DNA of 64,000 nt from Brevibacterium sanguinis (GTDB lineage Bacteria > Actinomycetota > Actinomycetes > Actinomycetales > Brevibacteriaceae): contig NZ_QNSB01000004.1 in the NCBI RefSeq assembly GCF_003315415.1, forward strand, positions 124,001 through 188,000, read 5' to 3'. Below the pieces are notes generated by a model. That model did no database searches. It was not told the DNA's origin and saw only the letters and a program-made list of their open reading frames with translations. The position numbers were made by a program, and so were the translations under genes. Positions 19,561 through 28,082 of this stretch are shown here, piece after piece. Each line of letters opens with the position of its first letter. Position 1 is the stretch's first letter.

Positions 19561-20757
19561 TCAGCCCGGAGCCGCCGCGGTCGATCCCGTGTCCCCCTCG
19601 ACGGCTTTCGGGGTACGCAGCACCAGGGTGATGACGATGACGATCATGAAGAGGGTGGTGAGGAATGTGGGAATCGGGATGACGGGGTCGAGCAGCACCA
19701 GCACTGCGCACACCGGGACCACCGTGTTGACGACGCCGTCGGCGTTGGCCCTGATCGCCAGGAGCCAGACCCCGAGCACGAAGATCGCGATCGGCACGGA
19801 GACGGTGAACGTCGCGAGCACCGGGTCGAGCGAGCTGTGGCCCAGTTGGGAGTCGACCTCGACGCCGACCCCGGCGGAGAACGCCCCCGCCGCGGCGAAG
19901 ATGAAGTAGTGCCCGTAGCCGTACATGAGCGAACCGCGCAGCGCCGTGATCGCCCGATGGTGCGGGGGCCAGAAGTAGATCCACCACATCGACGCGGTGA
20001 CGATGAGGCAGAGCACGCCCAGCGCGATGAGCGGGAGGAGGTCCTCGATGTCGGACAGGGCCTCGAAGATCGCGGTCGACGAGGCGAGCAGGCTCTCGCC
20101 GAGGAGGATGATCGTGAACAGGCTGTAGCGCTCCGTGATGTGATGCGGATGCCACGGCGTCGTTCCCCGGGTCTCGGCGATGACGGGGATCGAGAGCTCG
20201 GCGAGGGCGAGGACGAGGAAGCTGACCGGTGCCATCGACTCGGGAACGGCCAGCCATGCCAGCCAGAGGATCTGGACGACTCCGATCCCGCAGGCGTAGA
20301 CGATGGTCGACCGGCGGGCCGGTCCTGCCCGTCGGGAGGCCCGCAGCCACTGCGCGATCATGACGACGCGCATGAGGACGTAGCCGAGGACCGTGAGGAG
20401 GAACTCGCCGTCACTGAACGCCGGCTCGATGCCGGCGGCCAGGACGAGGACCCCGCCCATCTGGAGGATCGTCATCACCCGGTAGAGCCAGTCGTCGTTG
20501 TCGAACGAGGTGGCGAACCAGGTGAAGTTCATCCACGCCCACCAGATCGCGAAGAACATCATGAGGTACGCCGTCAGGCCGTCGGCGATGTGGCCCGCGG
20601 AGACCGCGTGGTGGAGGTTCTCAGCGGCGATCGCGACCGCGATGACGAAGGTGAGGTCGAAGAAGAGCTCGAGCGAGCTCGCCGCCCGGCCCGGCTCCCC
20701 GGGATCGCGCGGGCGCATCGGGGTGAGCCTGTACCGGCCCGTGTCCGCAGCTGTCAT
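19561..20757 (-). CDS. Low-temperature-requirement protein A (LtrA) family
   Basis: This is a 398-residue membrane protein with about ten membrane segments. The LtrA signature is visible: ASSLELFFDLTFVIAVA near the N-terminus, WWAWMNFTWFATSFDNDD and HHITERYSLFTIILLGESLLA. Family members were first linked to growth at low temperature in Listeria; the transport or enzymatic role is unknown. It stands alone between the M4 gene and csbD. Confidence 0.88.
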   Translation of the reverse strand: MTAADTGRYRLTPMRPRDPGEPGRAASSLELFFDLTFVIAVAIAAENLHHAVSAGHIADGLTAYLMMFFAIWWAWMNFTWFATSFDNDDWLYRVMTILQMGGVLVLAAGIEPAFSDGEFLLTVLGYVLMRVVMIAQWLRASRRAGPARRSTIVYACGIGVVQILWLAWLAVPESMAPVSFLVLALAELSIPVIAETRGTTPWHPHHITERYSLFTIILLGESLLASSTAIFEALSDIEDLLPLIALGVLCLIVTASMWWIYFWPPHHRAITALRGSLMYGYGHYFIFAAAGAFSAGVGVEVDSQLGHSSLDPVLATFTVSVPIAIFVLGVWLLAIRANADGVVNTVVPVCAVLVLLDPVIPIPTFLTTLFMIVIVITLVLRTPKAVEGDTGSTAAAPG

Positions 20758-20818
20758 GGTCCTCGCCTCTCCTCGGTGATGGCCGACAGCCTCATCCTAG
20801 GGCCGGCGGGCGCGACAA

Positions 20819-20842
20819 GGCCCCCATCGCCTGATGGGGGCC
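20819..20842 (-). terminator. Terminator of csbD
   Basis: GGCCCCCATC pairs with GATGGGGGCC around GCCT, followed on the minus strand by TTGTC. It lies 15 bp past the csbD stop. A related short hairpin (CCCCC-GGAT-GGGGG) sits in the csbD leader at 21083-21096. Confidence 0.75.
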
Positions 20843-20857
20843 CGTGGTGAGGGTGGA

Positions 20858-21052
20858 CTACCTGTCGAGGTCGTCCTTGGCGTCGCGGCCGACGTCCTTC
20901 ACCTTCTCGCCTGCCTGCTTGGCGTGGGCCTTGTACTTCTCGCCCGTGCCTTCGGCCTGCATGTCAGGATTGTCAGTGGCATCGCCGACCTTCTCCTTGG
21001 CTTTGCCCTTCAGCTCTTCGGCCTTGTTGCCGATCTTGTCGCCCAAGCCCAT
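20858..21052 (-). CDS. CsbD family stress protein
   Basis: This is a 64-residue hydrophilic helical protein with the CsbD pattern: MGLGDKIGNKAEELKGKAKEKVGDATDNPDMQ then HAKQAGEKVKDVGRDAKDD. CsbD proteins are general-stress (sigma-B type) products with no known biochemical activity. It has a strong ribosome-binding site (CAGGAGG) and its own terminator, so it is probably a monocistronic, highly expressed gene. Confidence 0.9.
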   Translation of the reverse strand: MGLGDKIGNKAEELKGKAKEKVGDATDNPDMQAEGTGEKYKAHAKQAGEKVKDVGRDAKDDLDR

Positions 21053-21193
21053 GTCAACCTCCTGGAAAGTCTTCGACTGCCTCCCCCGGATGGGGGCTTT
21101 TCACGCTACTGGGCGAACCTGGAATCTCACTGGGTGCACGGTGTGGATGTCCTCAAGGCGACCTGCCGAGCTCGGGTTCGCCGCGCCGGTCGG

Positions 21194-21712
21194 TCACCCC
21201 TCCGGGGCCGAGGTCAGGGCTCCCGCGGCGTAGGCGGCCTGCGCGACGTGGGCGATCGCGTCGTCGACGATCGAGACCAGCCGCACCCCACGGGTCACGG
21301 GCGGGTCCCAGCCCTCGTCGACGACCTCGTCGAGCACCGAGGCGGACAGCGTGCGCACATGGTCCCGGAGCGCGGTCAGCGTGGCCCGGAGGTAGTCGAC
21401 GAGCAGATCCTGGTCCTCGACGCGGATCGACCCCGCCTGCTCCGCGGAGTGCCCGTAGCCGATGGTCTCCCCGACCTCACCGAGGTCGAAGCGGGCCCGG
21501 TACTCCTCCCATCGAGGCGGATCAGCGGTGAGGTCGGCCAGCTGGACGTCGACCTCGCGTCCCGTGTGCCAGAGGAGCCAGGCGATGGAGTTGGGATGAC
21601 CGGCCGGGTGGGCGTTGAGCTGCTCCGGGGTCAGGGCGGGCAGGGCGGCGACCGCGTCGATGGGACGCTGGGCCAGGTCGGCGAGGAGGTCAACGGCATC
21701 CATGTCGTCCAT
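21194..21712 (-). CDS. DinB-fold protein (DUF664, putative mycothiol transferase type)
   Basis: This is a 172-residue four-helix protein of the DinB superfamily, DUF664/mycothiol-transferase group. The metal-ligand segments are seen in HPNSIAWLLWHTGREVDVQ and in DDAIAHVAQAAYAAG. Related actinobacterial proteins use mycothiol as cofactor in detoxification; whether this one does is not shown. The start is ATG 21712, with ATG 21703 as alternative. Confidence 0.78.
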   Translation of the reverse strand: MDDMDAVDLLADLAQRPIDAVAALPALTPEQLNAHPAGHPNSIAWLLWHTGREVDVQLADLTADPPRWEEYRARFDLGEVGETIGYGHSAEQAGSIRVEDQDLLVDYLRATLTALRDHVRTLSASVLDEVVDEGWDPPVTRGVRLVSIVDDAIAHVAQAAYAAGALTSAPEG

Positions 21713-21787
21713 TGTGCGCCGACAGGCCGCGAGAGGTCGAGGCCCTCCCGCCGCGCCATCGACGGGGTCGATGGTCCGGGAACGCCG

Positions 21788-21817
21788 CCGGGGGCGGTGC
21801 TGGTACACCGCCCCCGG
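21788..21817 (-). terminator. Terminator of the tRNA-Thr gene
   Basis: CCGGGGGCGGTG pairs perfectly with CACCGCCCCCGG (12 bp, 6-nt loop), starting 4 bp beyond the 3' CCA end of the tRNA. There is no U-tract. Confidence 0.75.
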
Positions 21818-21821
21818 ACGA

Positions 21822-21897
21822 TGGAGCCCCCTGTCAGACTCGAACTGACGACCTTCGCTTTACAAGAGCGGTGCTCTACCAACTGAGCTAAGGAGGC
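21822..21897 (-). tRNA. tRNA-Thr (anticodon UGU)
   Basis: A full cloverleaf reads on the minus strand: acceptor GCCTCCT with AGGGGGC, D-arm GCTCAGTTGGTAGAGC, anticodon loop CTTGTAA, T-arm GTCAG-TTCGAGT-CTGAC, and an encoded CCA. The discriminator base is U. The anticodon stem (CCGCT/AGCGA) has a C-A mismatch at its outermost pair, 27-43. Confidence 0.95.
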
Positions 21898-21965
21898 GGG
21901 ATGCGCCGCGGCAGACCCGCCGACGACTGAGATGATCGTAGTCCATTCACCCGAACCGCGACAAA

Positions 21966-21996
21966 ACGGCCCGGCCCCTGCCGGGGACCGGGCCGT
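21966..21996 (-). terminator. Intrinsic terminator of the DsbA-like gene
   Basis: ACGGCCCGG with CCGGGCCGT, plus an inner CCCC-TGCC-GGGG hairpin, followed on the minus strand by TTTTG. It is the most canonical rho-independent terminator in the window, 65 bp after the stop. Confidence 0.85.
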
Positions 21997-22061
21997 GCCG
22001 GAGCGGTGCGCGGGGCACCGCCGGGTCGAAGACCCGCGCCGCTGGCGTCGCCGAGGCGGTC

Positions 22062-22922
22062 TCAGCCCTTGATCTCGCCCGTGGCCCGGAGGATCTCCAA
22101 GGTCAGGGCCTGCGGATCACCGGTCTGATCGGTCTGCTCGCCGTTGATGAGCACCCACGGGGTGGCTTCCACGCCCGAGTCGAGGGCGTCCTGGGTCGTC
22201 GTCTCGACGTACTTCTTGAAGGACTGCTCGGTCACGCACTGCTCGACGGTCTGCTCGGGATCGGCCGACAGCGCCTTGCTCGTGTCGACTCCGGCGTCCT
22301 CGGCCACCTGAAGCAGCTCCTCGTCCGTGCGACCGTCGGTTCCCTCCTCGGGCTGCTGGTCGAAGAGCGCCGAGATGAGATCGGAGGCGACCTCGGGCTG
22401 CGAATCGATGACGCAGGCGGCGAGGTTGGCCGAGCGGGTCGAGTACTCGTTGCCGTTGGAGAAGCGGTCGAGGATCGCGATCGGCTTGTACTCGAGGATG
22501 ATCGTCCCCTCCTCGACGAGCTTCATCAATGTCGGGGAGTTGGTCTCCTCGAAGGACCGGCAGCCGGGGCACTGGAAGTCGAGGTAGACGGTCACCGTCG
22601 CGGCGTTCTCCTTGACCCCGGCCTCGGCCGGAGTGGGAAGGTCGGAGGTCTCTCCCTCGGGCATCGTCTTGGGCTGGACGACCGTGTTGCCCTTGGCGAG
22701 GCTGATTCCGCCGGCGACGAGGTTCGCGGGGGTCTTGCCCGGCTGTGCCTGCTGGAAGATGAGGACGCCGACGACCGCGACGACCACGAGCACGACGACG
22801 ACGATGCCCGACCACAGGATCGTCTTGGCGGTCTTCTCCTTCTTCGCCTGGGCCGCTGCGATCTGGCGCGCGTTCTCGCGCGCCCTGTTCCGCCTCTGCT
22901 CTGCGGAGTTGTCTTTCGCCAT
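22062..22922 (-). CDS. DsbA/DsbG-like thioredoxin-fold membrane protein
   Basis: This is a 286-residue protein with a basic cytoplasmic N-terminus, one membrane segment at about residues 37-58 and an extracytoplasmic thioredoxin fold. The active site is CPGC in LDFQCPGCRSFEE; the cis-Pro is in EATPWVLING. It probably forms or isomerises disulfides in exported proteins, as do the DsbA-like proteins of other actinobacteria. The start ATG is preceded by GTGAGG. No VKOR gene is nearby. Confidence 0.9.
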   Translation of the reverse strand: MAKDNSAEQRRNRARENARQIAAAQAKKEKTAKTILWSGIVVVVLVVVAVVGVLIFQQAQPGKTPANLVAGGISLAKGNTVVQPKTMPEGETSDLPTPAEAGVKENAATVTVYLDFQCPGCRSFEETNSPTLMKLVEEGTIILEYKPIAILDRFSNGNEYSTRSANLAACVIDSQPEVASDLISALFDQQPEEGTDGRTDEELLQVAEDAGVDTSKALSADPEQTVEQCVTEQSFKKYVETTTQDALDSGVEATPWVLINGEQTDQTGDPQALTLEILRATGEIKG

Positions 22923-23051
22923 TGTTCCTCACGTTGGATCGGTTCGACGGTCCGGCTTCGGACCAGCGGGAATCGGTTCAGCCCGACGAACACACCTTAC
23001 CGAAGGCAGTCGATGACCGATTCCCAGAACTCATTCACTTTTCAACCACAG

Positions 23052-23142
23052 CCCGCTCCCGCTCCCGGACGGGCCCCGCCGGCCGAGCGCCGGCGCCGCA
23101 GAGGCACCGGCCGTCACCCGCTCCCGCTCCTACACGGGCCCC
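23052..23142. repeat. Imperfect 26-bp direct repeat
   Basis: Copies at 23052-23077 and 23117-23142 both begin CCCGCTCCCGCTCC and end ACGGGCCCC, 65 bp apart. The second copy contains the stop codon of the kinase gene. They lie in the gap between the DsbA-like gene and the kinase. Confidence 0.6.
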
Positions 23143-25190
23143 GGCAGGTAGTCGAACGGGCTGACCGGCAGCGGCCACCAGTTCATTCCGGCTCCCGACT
23201 GGATGACCATGATGCCGAGCAGGACGAGGAGGGTGATGATCGCCAGGGCGATCAGCCGGCCGAGCTGGTTCCGGGTCGCCCCCGACACCAGCAGGCGCGA
23301 GCCGAAGCGGAGGCTCGCGGCCCCCGGGCCGAGCCACAGCACCAGGGCGCCGGCGGCTCCGGCGGCCCACACGGACCACTGCTCCGAGTACGATCCCGGG
23401 ACGATCCCCGCGACGTCGAGGCGGGTGAGGACGAGGGTCGCGATGCCGGCGACCGCCGGCAGGATGAAGGACGCGGCGGACGTCGCGGTCGAGGCGAGGA
23501 GGGATCCCGGCACCGAGGCGACCGAGCGCAGCCTGCCCCCTCCGCCCTCGAGGCGGTACCGCTGCGTCTTGCGGTCGAGACGCGAGGCCGTGCGGGCGAG
23601 GATCGACCACAGGAGCGAGAATCCGCAGAGGATCAGCGGGCTCAGCGGCATGAGCGCGACGGCGAGGACGATGAGCCCGAACACCACCCAGCCTCCGGTG
23701 TGCACGCGGCGGGCCGCAGCCGGACCCCATTCGGATTCCTGCTGCGGCAGCGGCCGGTCTCCCGAGCCCGGCTGGTGCTGCCCCTGCTGCTGGATGCCCT
23801 GCTGGGGCACGTACGACTGCCGCTGCAGGCCGTTCTGCCCGGCCTGGCCGGGCTGCCCGACCGCGCCGGGCCACGCCTGCGCCCCATGGCCGGGTCGGTA
23901 TCCGTCCCGGAAGACGGGCTGAGCCTGCGGCCCCCCGACCTGACCGTGGCCCTGTGGCCCCTGGCCGACGCCCTGCGGGTGTCGACCAGGGCCCTGCGGC
24001 CCGGAGCCCGGATTCTGCGGGGCGAAGTCCTGCCGCCCGGGATATCCCTGCCTCCCGGGATGGCCCTGGGGCCCGGAGTAGTCACCGCGCAGGGATCCAT
24101 GTCCCTCGGCGCCGAGGCCCGACATCCCGCCGCGTCCGTCGAGGCGGTTCGCTCCCGCCCCCAATCCCGACCCGGGGCCGGCCATCCCAGGCCCGGCGAA
24201 CCCGGGCCCGGCCGTGCCGGAACCGGCCAGACCGGCACCGAGGCCCGCGGCGCCGAGCCCCGCCGCTCCTGCCATCCCGGCGCCGGTCCCCCGATGGGTC
24301 GAGCCGTCGGCGGGCACCGCGGGCATGACCGCCGTGCCGCCGTTCGTCCGGCCCGACGAGCCGATCCCCTGGGCGAGCGACCCCGAGCCCAGCTGCGGAA
24401 GCCTGCCGGATTCGATGTCGACGAGGGCATCGAGGATCATCTGCCCGCTCGGTCGGCGTTCGGGCCTCGGGTCGAGGCAGGCCCGCAGCAGGGGGATGAA
24501 ATTGGGCGGTGCCCCCTCGAGGTCGAACTTCCCCATGGCGACGCGGCCGAGGACGGCCTCGAGCGGACCCGAGCCGTAGGGGTTGCGGCCGGTGGCGGCG
24601 AACGCCATCGTCGCCGCCCACCCCCACCAGTCGGTCTTCTCGCTCGAGGACTTGCCGTCGGCGATCTCCGGGGACAGGTACCCGGGCGTGCCCATGACGA
24701 GCCCGGTGGCGGTGACCCGCACCTCGTCGGCGACCTGGGCGATGCCGAAGTCGATGACCATCGGCTCGCCGTCCATGATCATGACGTTGGCGGGCTTGAG
24801 GTCGCGGTGGATGACGCCCGACTCGTGGACGGCGTTGAGCGCGTCGAGGAGGGCATGGCCGAAGTGGACGAGCTCGTCCTCGGCGAAGGGGCCGTTCTCC
24901 CGCACGTCGTCGGACAGGGTCTGACCGTCGACGAACTCGGTGATGATGAACGGCTGCTCGGAGTCGAGCTCGGCGTCGAGCACCTCGGCGATGCGGGGGT
25001 GCCGGATCCGGCGCAGGGTCCGGACCTCCCGGGCCAGGCGCTTCCTGGCGGTCTCGTCGCCGGCGATGTGCGGATGGAGGACCTTGACGGCGACGGGGTT
25101 GTTGCCGCCGTCGACCCCGAGGTACACGACACCCATCCCACCGGAGCCGAGCTCCTCGATGAGGCGGTATCCACCCAAATCCTGAACCAT
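23130..25190 (-). CDS. Membrane-anchored Ser/Thr protein kinase
   Basis: This is a Hanks-type kinase of about 686 residues. Kinase residues are all present: glycine loop GSGGMGVVY, Lys36, catalytic loop HRDLKPAN with Asp130, and DFG Asp147. The activation segment ends in SPE rather than APE, and the usual subdomain IX (DVWSLG) reads DWWGWAA. The kinase domain ends near residue 260. A long Gly/Pro/Gln-rich linker follows (about 265-480), then about five hydrophobic segments. There are no PASTA repeats. The start is ATG 25190 (MVQDLGGYRL) with GGGAG ahead; GTG 25193 is possible. It is divergent from otsA. Confidence 0.93.
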   Translation of the reverse strand: MVQDLGGYRLIEELGSGGMGVVYLGVDGGNNPVAVKVLHPHIAGDETARKRLAREVRTLRRIRHPRIAEVLDAELDSEQPFIITEFVDGQTLSDDVRENGPFAEDELVHFGHALLDALNAVHESGVIHRDLKPANVMIMDGEPMVIDFGIAQVADEVRVTATGLVMGTPGYLSPEIADGKSSSEKTDWWGWAATMAFAATGRNPYGSGPLEAVLGRVAMGKFDLEGAPPNFIPLLRACLDPRPERRPSGQMILDALVDIESGRLPQLGSGSLAQGIGSSGRTNGGTAVMPAVPADGSTHRGTGAGMAGAAGLGAAGLGAGLAGSGTAGPGFAGPGMAGPGSGLGAGANRLDGRGGMSGLGAEGHGSLRGDYSGPQGHPGRQGYPGRQDFAPQNPGSGPQGPGRHPQGVGQGPQGHGQVGGPQAQPVFRDGYRPGHGAQAWPGAVGQPGQAGQNGLQRQSYVPQQGIQQQGQHQPGSGDRPLPQQESEWGPAAARRVHTGGWVVFGLIVLAVALMPLSPLILCGFSLLWSILARTASRLDRKTQRYRLEGGGGRLRSVASVPGSLLASTATSAASFILPAVAGIATLVLTRLDVAGIVPGSYSEQWSVWAAGAAGALVLWLGPGAASLRFGSRLLVSGATRNQLGRLIALAIITLLVLLGIMVIQSGAGMNWWPLPVSPFDYLPGPV

Positions 25191-25256
25191 CACGACTCCC
25201 AGGGTAGTCGAGCGAGTAGAGTTCTCTTCCAAGGACCATCACAAGAGGAGGCGCAG

Positions 25257-27131
25257 ATGAACACCGTCAACTCTGCCGAGCCCGCCGGCAAGCCCACCTA
25301 CGGCGACAGCGAATTCGTCGTCGTCGCGAATCGGCTCCCGGTCGATCGGGACACCTCCGACAACGACGCCGAATGGCGCACCTCACCAGGAGGTCTGGTC
25401 ACGGCCGTGGCTCCGGTGATGAAGGCCCACGCAGGGGCGTGGATCGGCTGGACCGGCGTCGCCGATGTCGACTTCGACCCGTTCACGATCGACGGCATGC
25501 ACCTGATCCCGGTCACCTTGAGCAGTGAGGACGTGCTCAGGTACTACGAAGGATTCTCCAACGCGACGCTGTGGCCGCTCTACCACGACGTCATCGTCAC
25601 CCCGGAGTACCACCGCAAGTGGTGGGAGGCGTACGTGCGCGTCAACAAGCGCTTCGCGGCCAGGGTCGCCGAGGTGGCCGCCGAGGGAGCGACGGTGTGG
25701 GTCCACGACTACCAGCTCCAGCTCGTGCCGCAGCTCGTGCGCCAGCGCAGACCCGACCTGGCGATCGGGTTCTTCAACCACATCCCGTTCCCTCCCTACG
25801 AGCTCTTCGCGCAGCTGCCCTGGCGCGACCAGATCCTCCAGGGCCTCCTCGGCGCGGACCTCATCGGCTTCCAGCGTCCCGCCGACGCCGCGAACTTCCG
25901 CCGGGCGGTGCGCGGTCGGCTCAACTACATGACCAAGGGATCGACGGTCTCGGTGCCGTCCTCGGATTCCCTGCCCGCCCACATCGTGCGCGCGGAGGCA
26001 TTCCCCATCTCCATCGACACCCCCTTCCTCGAGGAGCTCGCCCAGGACCCCAAGATCATCGAGCGGGCCGAGCAGATCCGGCGGGAGGTCGGCAACCCCA
26101 AGGTCATCATGCTCGGCGTCGACCGGATGGACTACACGAAGGGCATCCGGCACCGGCTCAAGGCCTTCGGCGAGCTGCTCGCGGAGAAGAAGCTCAAGGT
26201 CGAGGACGTCGTCCTCATCCAGATCGCCACCCCGTCGCGCGAACGGCTCGAGCAATACAAGATCATCCGCCACGACGTCGAGCTCGCGGTCGGGCGCATC
26301 AACGGTGAGCAGGCGGACGTCGGCGACATCGCCGTCTACTACCTCCACCACTCCTACCCCCGCGACGAGATGACCGCGTTCTTCCTCGCCGCCGACGTCA
26401 TGCTCGTCACCGCGCTGCGCGACGGGATGAACCTCGTGGCGAAGGAGTACGTCGCGTGCCGGACCGACGAGGACGGGGTGCTCGTGCTCTCCGAGTTCAC
26501 GGGTGCGGCCGAGCAGCTGCGCGGAGCCGTGCTCGTCAACCCGCACGACATCGCCGACCTCAAGGCCGGCATCGTCGACGCCGTGCACATGGATGCGAAG
26601 ACCAAGCGGCGCCGGATGCGCCAGATGCGCAAGAAGGTCGCCTCCGACACCGTGAGCGTGTGGTCCCAGAGATTCCTCACCGAGCTGCGCGCGATCCGCA
26701 CCCACCCCGACGACGTCACCCGGGGGGAGCCGGTCGTCGCGGACCCGATCGACGAGGAGGCCTCCGAGATCGTGCCGACGTCGCTGGAGACGGCTGCCGC
26801 CACGGAAGCCGCCGAGGCGGCACCCACCATGGCCGATGCTCCCGCGACCACCGAGGCCGCGCCGACGCCCGAGGCCGCCGTACCGGAAACCGCCGAGGCA
26901 CCCGACCGGGAAGCCGCCGAGACGGCACCCACCGCAGAGACCCCGGCCGATGCCGACCCCAAGGCCGCAGGGGTGGCACCGCCCGTCGCCTCCGCGTCGA
27001 CCTCGGGTCCGACCGTGCCCCTGGGCGCCTCGGCCCCGGCCGATCCCACATCGGGAACCGAGAGCCGGGCGAGCTTCAGCACCGTCTCCGCGACGAGCCC
27101 GTCCGCCTCCCCCCGCTCCTTCGACGCATAG
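25257..27131 (+). CDS. otsA: Trehalose-6-phosphate synthase
   Basis: This is a family GT20 glycosyltransferase making trehalose 6-phosphate from a nucleotide-glucose donor and glucose 6-phosphate. Family motifs are seen in order: VVANRLPV, SPGGLVTA, GWTG, VWVHDYQLQLVPQ, FFNHIPFPPYE, DLIGFQ, GVDRMDYTKGI and DGMNLVAKEYVA. The enzyme part ends near residue 482; the last 140 residues are an Ala/Pro/Thr/Glu-rich, probably disordered tail absent from typical OtsA. The start is ATG 25257 with AAGAGGAGG; the frame is open upstream only as a GC-rich antisense artefact. otsB follows after 7 bp. Confidence 0.95.
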   Translation: MNTVNSAEPAGKPTYGDSEFVVVANRLPVDRDTSDNDAEWRTSPGGLVTAVAPVMKAHAGAWIGWTGVADVDFDPFTIDGMHLIPVTLSSEDVLRYYEGFSNATLWPLYHDVIVTPEYHRKWWEAYVRVNKRFAARVAEVAAEGATVWVHDYQLQLVPQLVRQRRPDLAIGFFNHIPFPPYELFAQLPWRDQILQGLLGADLIGFQRPADAANFRRAVRGRLNYMTKGSTVSVPSSDSLPAHIVRAEAFPISIDTPFLEELAQDPKIIERAEQIRREVGNPKVIMLGVDRMDYTKGIRHRLKAFGELLAEKKLKVEDVVLIQIATPSRERLEQYKIIRHDVELAVGRINGEQADVGDIAVYYLHHSYPRDEMTAFFLAADVMLVTALRDGMNLVAKEYVACRTDEDGVLVLSEFTGAAEQLRGAVLVNPHDIADLKAGIVDAVHMDAKTKRRRMRQMRKKVASDTVSVWSQRFLTELRAIRTHPDDVTRGEPVVADPIDEEASEIVPTSLETAAATEAAEAAPTMADAPATTEAAPTPEAAVPETAEAPDREAAETAPTAETPADADPKAAGVAPPVASASTSGPTVPLGASAPADPTSGTESRASFSTVSATSPSASPRSFDA

Positions 27132-27138
27132 GACATCC

Positions 27139-28032
27139 GTGGCTTCCCTCACTCCTGATTTCACCGCCGTGGGCGACGTCGACCTGCGTGCCCTGGCGAG
27201 CGCGGACCGCCTCCTCATCGGCCTCGACTTCGACGGCGTGCTCGCCCCGCTGCAGGACGATCCCGCGACGAGCCGGATGCTCGACGGCTCGTCCCGGGCG
27301 ATCGCCCGGCTGAGCCGGATCCCCGGCACCCGGGTGGCCCTCGTCTCCGGCCGCGACGCCGCGACCCTGCGTCGGCTCGCCGATCCCGGCCCCGGCGTGT
27401 GGCTGATCGGCTCGCACGGCGCCGAGGTGGACTTCGGCGCCGACGGCGACGTCGTCTCCCCGATCCGCGGCGACTCGGCGGCCGGCTCCGAGGTCGGCGC
27501 CCCGGGTGCGGGGGAACCCGCCGTCCAGGACCCGCCCATGCTCACCCCCGCCGAGCAGGAGATGCTCGAGGCGATCGACTCCCACATCGCGACGTTCGAG
27601 CACACGGTGCCCGAGCACAGCGACATGGAGATCCGGGTCGAGCACAAGCCGTTCGCCCGGACCGTGCACACCCGGGGCCTCGACCAGACCTTCGCCTCCG
27701 ACCTCCATGAGCACGTCGTCCAGGTGCAGAAGGAGCACCCGGGCATCCGCGTCATCGAGGGCCACGACATCGTCGAGCTCTCGGTCAAGCGCGCGACGAA
27801 GGGCGACGGGATGCACATCCTCGCCGAGGCGTTCGCCCCGCAGGCGACCCTCTACCTCGGCGACGACGTCACCGACGAGGATGCGTTCGCCCAGCTCGAA
27901 TCGGTGCCCGGCAGCGTCGGGATCAAGGTCGGGCCCTCGCCGACCCGGGCGGGCCTGCGCATCGCGGACCCCGAGGCGGTCGCCGAGCTCCTGCTGCGCC
28001 TGGCCGAGGAGCGCGAGCGCCTGCGGTCCTGA
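27139..28032 (+). CDS. otsB: Trehalose-6-phosphate phosphatase
   Basis: This HAD-superfamily phosphatase removes phosphate from trehalose 6-phosphate, completing trehalose synthesis with OtsA. The nucleophile motif is LDFDGVLAP (Asp30, Asp32), motif II is LVSGRDAATL, motif III includes the Lys in SVKRATKGDG and motif IV is LGDDVTDEDAF. The 297-residue length fits. The start is GTG 27139. It shares a transcript with otsA. Confidence 0.95.
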   Translation: MASLTPDFTAVGDVDLRALASADRLLIGLDFDGVLAPLQDDPATSRMLDGSSRAIARLSRIPGTRVALVSGRDAATLRRLADPGPGVWLIGSHGAEVDFGADGDVVSPIRGDSAAGSEVGAPGAGEPAVQDPPMLTPAEQEMLEAIDSHIATFEHTVPEHSDMEIRVEHKPFARTVHTRGLDQTFASDLHEHVVQVQKEHPGIRVIEGHDIVELSVKRATKGDGMHILAEAFAPQATLYLGDDVTDEDAFAQLESVPGSVGIKVGPSPTRAGLRIADPEAVAELLLRLAEERERLRS

Positions 28033-28033
28033 A

Positions 28034-28082
28034 CCGTCACCGCCGCTGAACCTTCACCGCCTTTGAGCCGTCACCGCCGCTG
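28034..28082. repeat. Three 15-bp copies in 17-bp period
   Basis: CCGTCACCGCCGCTG at 28034 and 28068 flanks a diverged copy CCTTCACCGCCTTTG at 28051. The run fills the convergent gap between otsB and the LacI gene and includes the latter's stop codon. Confidence 0.65.

Noticed and set aside
21079-21101. Plus-strand terminator (CCCCC-GGAT-GGGGG-CTTTT)
   Set aside because: No plus-strand gene ends nearby; on the minus strand it is the csbD 5' leader, so it is noted only as a leader hairpin.
23013-25256. Frame-compatible 5' extension of otsA by 748 codons
   Set aside because: It is antisense to the kinase gene, low-complexity and without homology; the normal OtsA start with a strong ribosome-binding site is at 25257.
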